The position numbers and the translations under genes are program-made. Below, one piece after another: positions 23,093 to 49,800 of a DNA stretch of 64,000 bases (its first letter is position 1; each line of letters begins with the position of its first letter). The stretch is from Volvox africanus (lineage: Eukaryota; Chlorophyta; Chlorophyceae; Chlamydomonadales; Volvocaceae): assembly GCA_030268105.1 (NCBI GenBank), contig BSDZ01000037.1, forward strand, positions 434,001 to 498,000, read 5' to 3'. The notes beneath the pieces were generated by a model that worked only from the letters and a program-made list of their open reading frames with translations, was not told where the DNA came from and ran no database searches.

Positions 23093-25454
23093 ACAAAAGG
23101 ATACGACCCGTAAGTTTTAAGGATATCTGGTGAACCCCCCTTTGTACATGCGCTTGTGGGCGTCATGTAAATTTCCCTACAAGCACCCAGGCAGGCCGAT
23201 TTCTGCTGCCGCGGTCTTGCAGCATTTCTTTTGGGTCGCATATGTCTGGGACGGAGTCGTGCTGCTGAGGAGTGCAGCTATGTAGCCAGTGGGAGATTAT
23301 GTCTGGGCCAGCACTGGTACACACACAGAAGTGACAGGCAGGGGTTACAGGTCCGCCAGACGTAGAGGTGTGGATCGCGACCCGTGGGTCAGACACGAAT
23401 GCTTCTCTGTACATATAGCATTTTTACGTAGTTGGTTATGGTGGTTGGTAGCATCAAAGTGAAACCATCGTGCCGTTCATTTGCGTTATCAGTCTCAACA
23501 GAGTTACAACGTAGGCGGGTCTGCCATATTGCCAATCGTCGTCGAAAGCCTGGCGGGCGAGTAGCATCTTTAGATCGCTCCAGCAGAGGCACAAGGCCTG
23601 AAACTTCGCAGGCTAGCCTCGCCCATCCACGCCACAGAAGCAGAGGTCAGGATAAAAAACATCAATCATGGGTGAACACAAAAGAGTCCGAGGCCATAGT
23701 TTATCCCCGGTGCTTCAACGCAGACGCATGATTTGCCCTTTCCCCCCTCCCTCTCTCGCTCCCGGTTCCCCACGACGAGTGGCGCACTCCCACGATCGGA
23801 TACTTTTGTGCCTGTAAAAGGGCCTCTGTGGACCCCCGCTCGGATTAATACCCCACCGCAATCGAGACCGTCGTGTGTTCAAAATACAGACCGAAATAAG
23901 CGCACCAGTGAATATGTTTACCCCCTCGCACACACACACGCGCGGCGACCCTCCTGCCTTTCAGGTACTAGGACTGCTTGCCTGTCCCGCATCCTGCGCG
24001 ATTCATCCCCATCGTAAATCCTCGTCCTCGTCTTTATCCTGCACCTTCCGTTTCCATTTCCAATCCAGTCGGACACGGAAAGGTGTTGCGCCGGCCAACC
24101 TCCATATCCTCGCCAAGTAAGATGAGCTGCGTGAAAAGCCATTGCACAGGAGCGTTCCGGGATGCTCACTGTATGAGCACGAAGCAAATCATTGTGTCCC
24201 GGATTCATTGAGGACCGTAGGACTTATATCATACCTCCCCTCCCCCCCCGGGCAGCCCCGGCCCGTGTCTCATTTTCATTCAGGCCAACAGACTAAATCG
24301 CCAACAAACTGCGGTATTTAACATATACAAGACCTCACCGACAGCAAACGGCCACGCAGCGCGCAGCAAGACGTCAAGCTCGCTCGCGGAAGAACAGCAT
24401 CGCCAGGGGAGCGCGGCACACGTATATAATTAAAAACGCACCGGTCCGGTGTCCATATCGTTTCCATCCACATAAAAAGGTCACACTATTTAATGGTAAT
24501 GCGTTCTTTGCAGCAGGGTTATCCATTGCGCGCCACCACTGCCGATATGTATTAATTGGGCAACATGCGGTGAATATTATCAGATACCCCTAGGCTGCTA
24601 TTGCCTGATTAGGAAATCCCGTCTTCGCAATTCGGCTAACCTGCTCATCCACGACCTCCTTGCCGCCTGTTTCCGTTCTTGCATATATAAAACGACATGG
24701 TACAACAACCCCCGTGTCCCGCGCCCTCGCTGCACGCCAGCCTGCTGTCTTGCACGCCCTCTTCCCCCCTTCCATTTCTCATCACGTTGCGCTGCCCATG
24801 TCCACCATACGCTCTTCGGCCGCAGAGCCGGACATACAGCTCATCACACCACACACCACAGGGACACAGAAGGCAGGTGGGACTCGCAATGCACTCACCC
24901 CCAACTTTTCCCCCTGCCCCCTCCCCTCCCCAAACACACACTGGTGGCACAAATGAAAAATGGGCAGTGCACCGGGGGACGAGGTCAAACACTACCCCGC
25001 CCCTAGCCATCCCCCCGATGTAACCCCTCCTCCCAGACACGATAGCTCAATCTCCGCATCTTAACTTTCGCAGTTTCAGTTCCACATGTCGGCGGCACTC
25101 AGAGAGGGAGTTTGAACGGGGTGGCCCGGGGCAAGGGCTGCCAGCCAAGCAGCTCGTCTTACAAGCAGCTCAAGCACCTCACCGCAGCTATGAATGCCAA
25201 GGGGGCGCTCCAGTGGTGGATGTGGTGGGAGAAGGGTGGGGGGAGGGGAGACGCTTAAGTGCCAGATGCCGCATCGCGGACATCCAAAGAGGTGTTTCTT
25301 CAACTGGACAGCAAGCCAGAATTCAATGCTTTACCAACCACCACAACTTCCGCAACCGCCACCTCATCAATCGTCACACACGTGATGACCATGCGACCCT
25401 TTGATTCCCTCCCCTTCCCTCTCTCTCTCCCTTCCTGCATCCATCCATCCTGCA

Positions 25455-25922
25455 GCCTCAGCTTCACAGGACGCCGCAGCGGCATCCGCCCTTCATCTCG
25501 CCCAACAACCGTTCCGTATAGCTCGGCGCTCCTTTCGTCTCCACCCACCGTCGCTGAAAAGGGCTCCATACGATATCGGACAAGCCGACGCGGTGTTCCA
25601 ATACGACGCCTGGCCCCCTGGCCCCCTCGAACATATACCATATGTCGCGTACGCGTGCCTGCGCCCCCGCATCCGCCATCAGCTCTTCTTTAAGGCCGCG
25701 GGGTCATTCATCTTGCTGGTGGCAGTGGTCTTCTTCTTTTTATTGAATGCCACGAAGCGGGGCTGCTGTACCGCCCCCGTGCGAGCCGCCGGCACCACTG
25801 CCGCGCCCCCGCTCCTGGGGTTCTTGAACAGCCGCCACGCGCGCTGGATCTGCTGCACTGCCAGAGACTGCGATCACGGAGCAGATCGGGGAGGCAGATG
25901 TGCGGCGGCGTTGGGAGGATAG
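25455..25922 (+). other. ORF with one hydrophobic segment, possible exon
   Basis: After a CCTGCAG acceptor-like site one frame is open to 25922. It contains DIGQADAVFQYDAWPPGP, a basic stretch and then a strongly hydrophobic segment of about 20 residues (AAGSFILLVAVVFFFLLN) flanked by positive charges, as in a single-pass membrane protein. A second frame is also open over part of this stretch. There is no family match and no defined start. It ends about 45 bases before the end of the opposing gene. Confidence 0.3.
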
Positions 25923-25967
25923 AGACCCGACGGAAGGTCGCAACCGGGGGGTTTCGAGTTTAGCACT

Positions 25968-41650
<15,683 letters not shown>

Positions 41651-41879
41651 AACGTTCGTGGGGCGGGGTTTTGCGCGACCAGCTTGCTACTATGGAAATC
41701 TGAATCTGGAGCTCCGGATCCGATTAATACACGCTAAATCCGGACGAAATCCGGATAAATCCAAATAACAAATCCGGATCAAGAATTCGGGCCCGAATCT
41801 TAACTTCCAGTACGCATGGACCTCAGTATCCACCACCTCCCTCTACAAAGCCCGCAAAGTCCAACAAGACAAGACGTGA

Positions 41880-41884
41880 TTACA
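41880..41884 (-). terminator. TGTAA poly(A)-signal candidate
   Basis: TTACA on the plus strand, 75 bases downstream of the stop codon at 41959 on the minus strand. The spacing suits a chlamydomonadalean UGUAA signal. Confidence 0.5.
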
Positions 41885-41958
41885 AGGAATGTATATGCAT
41901 GATTAAACCCTACGCAAAGACAAACTACCAAATTAACACTTCGGCAAGAAGTACGACA

Positions 41959-43522
41959 TCATACGAGGTCCCTTGTCTGCCGTACCAGATAGAGCTTCTC
42001 TAGAACGTCAAGCTCCTCCTGAGTGGCTTCGTCATCGGAGGATATGGGCCCCAGATCGCCGTCGTCGCTGCTAGTGCTGGAGGGCGGCCGCGGGGGTGGC
42101 TTCGGTGCCAGCTCCATGCTTTCCTGCGAGGTATAATGTCCACGGAAGGAAACGCAGAAACGACAATGCCGTGACGGAGCGGCGGGGCAGCGTCCTTCAT
42201 AAATCCAATGCATGCTGCCGAACTAGATGCACACTCATCCCCCACCCGGCCTATCACCCCGTCTGGTGGACCATTTGCATCGACCACATGGAATCACGTC
42301 TTAGCCGCGCCTATCCGATGATCCCCTATGAGTCAATTTATTCAGTTGATTTCGTGAATCGTTGGCTTTACTGGACGAACCCTCTCTATAGCCCGAGGTC
42401 TGGCGCTTGCCTGGAAGAACCGGCCCAAGGCCTCCGCGATGTTATCTACTGCTGCTACTTTGCGCGGAACGGCCGCCGCGTCTTTTGCCGGCGTGCGGCT
42501 GCTGGGTCGGCCCCCGGTGCCGCCGCCGGCAATGAATCCTCCCCCGCCGACGCCGGCGCTGAGGATGGAGACGTTGGTCCCACGCGCTGCAGCCCCAGCT
42601 CCTCCGCCTGGGCTGCTGATAGCAGGGCTTCGGGGACCAGGGCCCACGGCACCGGTTTGGATTCGGGGCGTAGCGGGGCCAGTCATTGCAACGGGACCGA
42701 TCATCCTACCTAGGGATGAATTGGGCTGCGCAGTGCCAGTGGAGGCAGTTGCGGCCACCACTGGAGCCCCCGAGCCGCTGCCGCCTCCATTTGTTGTGGG
42801 TACGGCCCCAAGGGCCCCAAGGGAGTTTCGGCGGGTGCCCATGGGCGGCAGCTGCCCGGTGCTGTCTGCATGGCCGCTAACTGCAGTGGCAGAAATGCCA
42901 GGCGCCAGAAAGCCGGCTGCGGTGACGCCAGTGGTGGTATGTAACTGCATTGCACGCGTGTGGTGCGGTAGCTGCCACCGCGGGCAGCAACAGGTGCTTC
43001 TGCCAGGAGGGGAAGTGGCTTGCCAGGTGTGAACGAGCTGCGATTAAACGGGGCACGACGTACTGCTGCTGCTGCTGCAGCTGCTATGCCCCAGATTGCG
43101 CCACCTGCTTAAGTAGGATGTTTGGCTGCGGGAGAGGGGAAAAGAGGGATGTCGTCGAGGATTGAAGGTGTCCGGGGTAATTGGGATACAGACGGACGGC
43201 AGCGTGTGGGGCATGTGCAGCCATGGTATGGAGGTAAAGAAATGGCTATTTGGTTAGGCTGTGGTAACCATAGTGAGAAGTAATATTTGTGATGTGCGGG
43301 CAGGGGCGCAAGGCCGTCCTTTGAAATGTCGCATGCAGCGTAGACACGCAGAGTGGATTCGAAATGAAAAGCCAAATATCCACTAGGCATATCATCAGGA
43401 CAAGTATCTTACCTTTCGTTTTGCTCACGTGCACTACCTTGCACCTGCCTCATTTTGCGTCGGTCCTGAAACGGCTCACGCGCCACAGAGGGCTTTCCAT
43501 CCAAGAGCTCCAGCAGATCTAC
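41959..43522 (-). CDS. 3' part of a gene for a disordered protein of unknown function
   Basis: The best-supported exons are 42123-41959 (55 codons including the stop) and about 43010-42372, joined by a GTAAAG donor and CGCAG acceptor in phase 0. A possible earlier exon is 43522-43445, encoding VDLLELLDGKPSVAREPFQD with a GTGCAA donor. The middle exon is long and rich in Gly, Ala, Pro and Ser, ending ALGRFFQASARPRAIERVRP. The last exon has an acidic Ser/Asp stretch (SSTSSDDGDLGPISSDDEAT) and ends LYLVRQTRDLV. No domain is recognised. No start codon was identified. The DNA further upstream is AT-rich and holds transposon remains, so the 5' part may be lost or unrecognised. A TGTAA follows 75 bases after the stop. 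Confidence 0.5.
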
Positions 43523-44866
43523 CTCAAAAATACAAGCTGGCAACTATGTTATTTGTAACTATTTATAGCGTAATTTTCCGAAACAGGACGCGGATTTGCT
43601 TTGGCCGTCTAGAAGCTTAAGCTCCTCATTTTAATTATGAATATATGTTTACAATCAACTACAAATGATGGCAAATAAACTGATAGAAGCAGTATATCGG
43701 TTATTTGGGGGTGAGTGCTCCACGTCGGAGCTTCGACGGAATTCCCTCAGGAAATATGGATCGCAAACAATATTTTGTTGGTTTTATGGCAGAAGTAGCT
43801 TTAGACACATAATATGTCAAGCCGTCTTAGACGTGTTAGAAACTTCTGGTGAGTTAAAGATAGATAGATCGAGAGAGGAAAAATTTGTATAATTACTCAG
43901 GATACATCGGTATGTTTCAGACTGCAAATTAGCTTTGCACCCTCAATCGGAGCTTCTATTGCAGAGGCAGGCGGGCACCGTACGCGCTAAGTTACAAAGT
44001 TGCGCGATCATATCTTGCATTGATGATGGCCAAATCCACAACAAACCCAGAGGTACAATTTATCCCATTTCCCTGCTGATGTTACCTGCATGACGGGGAG
44101 CCAAGAACTTCTGATTCTGGCGAGCTGTGGAGGCCCATAATGCTGCTAAATATATGCAGGACCCGCTCTTGAATGTATGGATATCTGGACAGCAAAGAGC
44201 TTTCGTATATCTATATATAAGAAAGTTCCAATTGATTACTACTCGCCTACGAGAATGCTCGATGCCCGTCCGGGATGGTAACATATAGTCCGTCAAAACC
44301 ACCTGATCCTTCTCCAGGTTGTGGTCAAGTAAAGTATGTTCTACTTAACAAGATTGCGGTTATTTAAGGACTACCGGGAAGGGTGCACAAAATGAAACCT
44401 ATTGTTGTAATTGTGCCAACCGAGCAACCGTGCCAACCGAATAACTCCCTTACGTCATGCGCGCCAAAAGTCCACTGTCCTCGGTGCTGTATGAATGTCC
44501 AACGAAAATCGCGGCGCAAAACGCGAGGGGTATGGCAATAGTCTAATGTGCGTGGAATAAGCCTACACGAGGCAATCATCGATGAGGCGAAATACAATGC
44601 GTATACGAAACCACCAGGGGTAGTATTATGGGGGTCACACTAAGCGGTAAAAAACTGTGCAATAATTGGCAGGACACAAGGTACGCAGTCGCTAGTTATC
44701 ACGGAATGGTCATTGAAAATGGATGAACCAGGGAAACCGCTGTTGAAAGTTTGAAAGCGCTCCGCGTCGGCGACTCCACAAAGGCCGGCAATCCCGGAGA
44801 CGTTTTAACTGCGTCGTTCGTAGGGTTCCAATGAGGGCCCGCGTCCTATGGCAGCAGCACAGTGAA
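43523..44866. other. AT-rich stretch with one orphan ORF
   Basis: Apart from the 75-codon ORF at 43665-43892, I see no gene. ORFs at 44060-44302 and 44364-44597 on the minus strand have no recognisable content. The AT-richness contrasts with the flanking genes. Confidence 0.45.
43665..43892 (+). CDS. Orphan 75-residue ORF, AT-rich
   Basis: A single uninterrupted frame from ATG at 43665 (a second ATG is the next codon) to TAA. The product begins MMANKLIEAVYRLFGGECST, continues through SFRHIICQAVLDVLETSGEL and ends in a charged KIDRSREEKF. The pattern of helices and the VLETSGEL turn are compatible with a small winged-helix fold, but this is only an impression. Codon use is far more AT-rich than in the neighbouring genes. 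It could be a small gene, an exon of a mobile element, or a fragment acquired from elsewhere. Confidence 0.4.
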   Translation: MMANKLIEAVYRLFGGECSTSELRRNSLRKYGSQTIFCWFYGRSSFRHIICQAVLDVLETSGELKIDRSREEKFV

Positions 44867-46320
44867 CTACGAGCATGACTGACGAGCAATGATTCTTGCC
44901 ATACCCAAGGCGAACGGCGGTGATGGTGCCGACGTGGTCGTAGGGGTCGTCAGTCGCGTCCGGATGGATGGGGGGTTTGCGGTCGCGGAAAAGGTTGTCG
45001 AGGTTGGGGGGAGGAGGGAGCTGTGAAAGATGAGGTGGATGCGGCCGAGGTTAGAGGTTAGGTTGAGGCGGTAGGCGTCTGGCAAAATAATGGCGGAGAT
45101 GGTGAAGGGGCCCAGGTCGCGGGGACGACGTTTTGAAGAGGCTGGGAGGGTGAGGTGGTCAGCGGGAAGGCGGACAAGGTCGCCCACTGGATAGGTGATG
45201 TCGCAGCGATGCAGGTTCGTGGCGGCAATCGGTGTTGGCGACCTCAATTTCCCGGGTGATGATGGAGTGGATGTCGGGCGCCCGGTTGTGAAGGTCAACA
45301 TCGGCGAGATGAGTTGAGGTGGAATCGGTTTGTGGGCTGTACAGGGCAGCGGGGGTGAAAGGGTGGCAGCCGTAGTTGGCGGAGAAGCGGGTAATGCTGT
45401 TGGCGTGGGTGGAGTTGTTTCCAGGGGCTTCAGCGATGGGGAGGCAGGTGGCCGAGTTATCTTGCATGCGCTGTAGGTGGGCGCGAAGGATCGGCTCGAG
45501 GGTGCGGTGGGTGCGTTCGGTCCAACCTGAGTCTGTGGGTCACAGGCTCAGGAGGAGAGGGTGAGGGAGAGGACAAGCCATTCGCACAGACCGTACTTGC
45601 AGCGAGGGGCGGTTTTGTTGATACCGGGTTCGTGTACGTGGATTTGATGGTATCTGGACCAGCCATTGAGTTTGTTGAACCAGGAGGTACCGTGGAGTTG
45701 GCCAAGGAGCTCATTCATGCGGGAGAAGGGGTACGCATTCTTGACGATGAGACGGTGAATCACGAGGAACACAGACGTAGGCATCATTGCCGCCAGGCTT
45801 GCGGGCGCCGATAGGGGCGCCGAACGGGACGTAGAAGGACGAATTCAGCCGCAGCTGGGGTAGTCCGTTAGGTGCTGGTCAAGCTCTTGGAGATCGGCTG
45901 GGATATGCGGTATTCGCGTTGTGTGGGAGGCTGGGCGTTAGGGTGAGGTGAATGTGATGGTCGCACTGGGGGAGGCCAACGGCTTCGGAGAAGACAGCAA
46001 AATAGCGTTGGAGGATGGATTGGACAGCCGGGGTTGAGGACGGAAGAAAGTTGGACCTGGAGAAAGGGGGTTTCTAAATCAATTTTGGGGTCGTCGAGGG
46101 GGTGGAGGATGCTGAGGTAAAATGGGTGGGCAGGGACGAAGGGGACGCTGGCGTAGGGGATTAATGACGGTGGCGGGGCTTGGCCGGTCGGATAATGTAC
46201 ATCTGCATTCGACCGGCGGAGACAAATTAAATGTCGAGGGCAGAGGGTTCGTAGGGGAAGTGGACGATTAAGGTATTGATGCGCCAGTTGCCGCTGGGGT
46301 ATTAGCTCGGAACAAAACAT
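44867..46320 (-). mobile_element. Decayed Ty3/gypsy LTR retrotransposon fragment
   Basis: In element order on the minus strand: a segment before reverse transcriptase (about 45945-45870; NAQPPTQREYRISQPISK); reverse transcriptase (about 45787-45548; KNAYPFSRMNELLGQLHGTS and YGLCEWLVLSLTLSS, matching the usual YPLPRIDDLLDQL and YGL-x-E-x-LVMPFGL blocks); then directly integrase C-terminal parts (about 45547-44870; TDSGWTERTHRTLEPILR, NNSTHANSITRFSANYG, GPFTISAIILPDAYRLNLTS and RIHLIFHSSLLPP). The YxDD active site, RNase H and the integrase core are missing, so an internal deletion joins reverse transcriptase to late integrase. Frame changes and stops show that it is dead. I did not find flanking LTRs or target duplications. 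Confidence 0.88.
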
Positions 46321-46845
46321 CGCTTACGTCACGGACTTTAAAATAGATAATTTGATTATTTACCGTACCATTATCAGGCCGCGTATGGGACTAGCACGGC
46401 GGTCAAGGTTGGTCCGAATCCAACGGAAGGAAACTGCCTTCGTAATCAAGGAGCTCTGACATTACTCTTCCTCCCCTCCTTGTCAGTTGAGTTAACATCC
46501 TAGGCTGTTATAATTTGTGTCATAATCCTAACAGCAGTTTACTTCTTTGTGATTATACGCATCCTTGTACCGTCTACTTAGCAAGGACTGAGCGATGCAC
46601 TTATCCATGACAAGGAGCAAACTCCTCGAGATGAACAAAATGAATATTGCTTGCCCGAACTATCATCAAACGCGGTAATTTTGGTTTGATACTCGGCTAG
46701 ACTAGGAGTTCGGCGAGTATGGACTACGACGCTTTGTCCAAAAAGCGCGATGCAGCTGCGCAACGAATACAGGCGAGACTAAAAACGTCGTAAAAATATC
46801 CCATTTCTGGTTACATAACAAAGCTGTGGGACGTTTGCAGTCAGC
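46321..46845. other. Intergenic region upstream of the IQ-motif gene
   Basis: No supported ORF. Near 46408-46424 there is a perfect 5-bp hairpin with a tRNA T-loop-like heptamer (see rejected items). It should contain the promoter of the plus-strand gene at 46846, but no core element was recognised. Confidence 0.45.
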
Positions 46846-49800
46846 ATGGCGCGCACACCGGGGACGCAAGGCGTTTCTCAGGATGCGGGTAAGCTACGCT
46901 TTTGGTTGTTCTCCCTTGCACCAGGCATTGTGAGGGGCAGCAGTTGTCCATCCGGTGTTTGGGTCCGCCCTCAGGAGCCCCAGCAAGGATTTCTGCTAGG
47001 CTGCGTAACTCTGTTGCTTTCTGGATAGGTTCCCTTATAGAGAATCGTTTTTGTTACCTGTGTTCAGTATGCCGCCAATCGCATTCAAGCTGTGGCCAAG
47101 GGATGGTACGTCCGCAAGCAGGTATGTTCCTCACCTGATGTCCCCGCTTCGTATATATCGCTCTCGTGATACCCCAACAGAAGCAGCATCGACCCATATG
47201 CCAAACGCGCACCACATCCCTGCAACTGACACCTCCTTTCATGCGTGCCATTCCTGTTAGACGTATCATGTAAATAATGCCGTTTTCACCGCTTTCCCCT
47301 GCATGCCCCTCTCCTTGCCTAAGACCAGGTTCAAGATCAGCGGGGCAGGCAGCAACTGGACCAGCGCTTCCAGGAGGTTATGGAGAAGCACCGGGAAAAG
47401 ATGAGGGTAAGGCAGTGACGGTTCCTCGGGCATTTAGATCATCTACAGGCTCGGATGCGTGGGCCTACAGGCCAGACTGGGAGACAGCGAAGCAAGGGAA
47501 AGGGGTTCTTCGCCCACCTAAGACGTTACTAAAGGACGGCTGTTCATTGGCCTCATTCCTGTAACAAAAATCAAGCAAGAAAACCTTATATACTTTGTAT
47601 GGGATACTGCAGGGCGTACCGGAGGACCCCAAGGATGTAAAGATATGGACAAGAGGCATACATGTGCTAGATCTATATATGTGCTGGGCTAGGTCTAAAT
47701 AGCAAGAGAAGAAGGGGCAGGGAGGGAGACAGGGTAAGGATGCCTCGCTGCTTTCAGTACGAACAGCTTCGAATCCAGGCAGATATTCTAGAGCATTTGC
47801 ACGGCAGTCCAGTGTGTCATGTAACGTCACGAGGGGTAAAAGGAAGGGCTGATATTCTTCAGACTGCTGCATAATGCCACATGGACAAGCAGTAGCAACG
47901 TACCAACGAGACCCAAGAGTCACCTTGGGCTTTGAATGGCTGTGGGATGAGATGTGGCCAAGTGAGTGGCCAGGGGTGGATAGAGAGTGGCATTCTGTAG
48001 GAAGGGGTTTGTGAGGGCGTGAACCCCCGGGGGCATTGAGGGGACCCGGAGCCCCGCGAGGGTTTATACTGCAGTTCCACACACGCACACGGATGTGCAT
48101 GAACACACAACCCCAACGTTTCCTTTCCCCCATACAGACACTCTTGAGGTCACATTCCCACACGTACTCTCTACTCTCTTCCACACTTCATATATAACGT
48201 ACGACAAATGATGCAACACAAGGGTCCCCGCCACAGCTTGCTGGGTGCTCCAGGGAAATGCTGCAAGACTTAATAAACACACATCCATCTAACGAGCGAT
48301 GATATCCTGAAGGTGTGGTATATCGACTAGAAGTGTTTCATATATCATGACGTTGCACACTTACTGTCAAACCCGCCTGCGGTCGGAGCTCCTGCCAACA
48401 GCCCTACACCCCGCCCCTGCGCCCCTCTGTGCCTCCACCCCCGCAGGTCCTGGAGGAGGAAAAACGGGCGCTGATTGCGCTGCCGGGCAGCGAGATGGAA
48501 GAGTATGAGCAGCGCCGATTTATTGCGGCTGTCAAGGTGCAGGCGCATTGGCGTGGCCTGGTGGCGAGACGCAAACTGGCACAGTCGCCGGAGCGCATTC
48601 GGCGGGAGCAGGTGCGCCAGTTTGTGTAGCTGCCTCATTAGTAGGAAGGCACTAGACCCGGTTACTAGAACACACGGGCCCTGTGCACGGACTCGCTGCT
48701 AGCTGTAACCTGGTTACAAGCGCGGATGTGGCTGCCATTACGATCTCAACGATGATGACGGACCCTGAGATATGGGATATGGCGTCGGGCTGGGGCTGGG
48801 GAGAATAGGAGCATCGAAAGGCTAGGAGTAAGAGTATGTACCCAGTGAAACCAAGAGCCAAGACCTGGACAACAAAAGACTGTGAAGGAAGGGCGCTGGG
48901 ACCCTGGCTGCTGTGCGTGGGATGATAAATCACGACATGCACTCAATGACCGAGCCGTGACTGTGCAGTCACATGACGGCCCACTGGCGTTCGTTTATTA
49001 TCCCTCCAACCCTAGATGAAAGCGTCTCATGAACGTCATCTTAGACCCCAATCTCCGAACCCGCATTGTGGGATGGTGGAGGTGGGACGTATTTCTGCGT
49101 TCCCTTGTTTGTGTCGGGGGGTGAATTCTGTAGACGACAACTGAGGCAGGGAAGGGCGATTTCTTCTAAAATCCACATCACCTCTATCCGCCTCCTCTCC
49201 ATTGCCTGCGTGTTGCGTTTCATACAACATACACGTCTTCGCCCTTGCTTGCATTCTCTTTCCCCCGGGTACCACCCTACTGCCGCTGCCTTCTCCTTCC
49301 CGTCCGTTGGCTTCGTTCCTCCCACCTTAACGGCCCCAGGCCCGATTCTTATTGCGCCCCGATTCTGAAATCCAGTCAGCACGAAAACATCTCTTATTGC
49401 AACCTCCCCGGCACTCCTTAATGATATGGACAGGCAGCACGTCGCATTCAGGCGGCTTTCCACGACGTTGTCCGCGCCCGCCGCAGCGCTAGTGCCCTGG
49501 CCAGCGTTGCATCTTCCTCCCTCTCCGCCACCGCGGCCGCCACCGGGGCAGCCGGGTCGGGGTTATCCCCGATCCGCCATTCCCCGGGAGCGCTGCGGCA
49601 AAGCGCCGCCTCGGTACTGCTGGGAAGTCCCCCGATGCAGGGCAGTCCCACCTCTCCCGGCGACGGCCGCAGCAACGTCAGCGGTGGCGGAGGAGGAATC
49701 ACGGTGAGAAGTCCGCCGCGGGAATCTCGCGGAGAGGATGCGACAAGGGCGGGCCTGCACGCTCGCAATTTCTCAGTGATGGGCCCTAGGCGCTACAAGG

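Larger units (their letters stand above)
21566..25967. other. Mostly non-coding region between two convergent LRR genes
   Basis: It holds the 3' flanks of both genes, a possible small ORF (22159-22371), an exon-like stretch at about 22768-22895, a dispersed repeat (23013-23092), a TATATAAAA sequence at about 24683-24692, and an ORF with one hydrophobic segment at about 25455-25922. None could be joined into a phase-consistent gene. Confidence 0.45.

Noticed and set aside
46408..46424. tRNA T-arm-like hairpin (GTTGG, loop TCCGAAT, CCAAC)
   Set aside because: The T-arm is perfect, but I found no matching acceptor stem, D-arm or anticodon arm at the right distances. It is probably a chance match or a tRNA relic; tRNAscan-SE would settle it.
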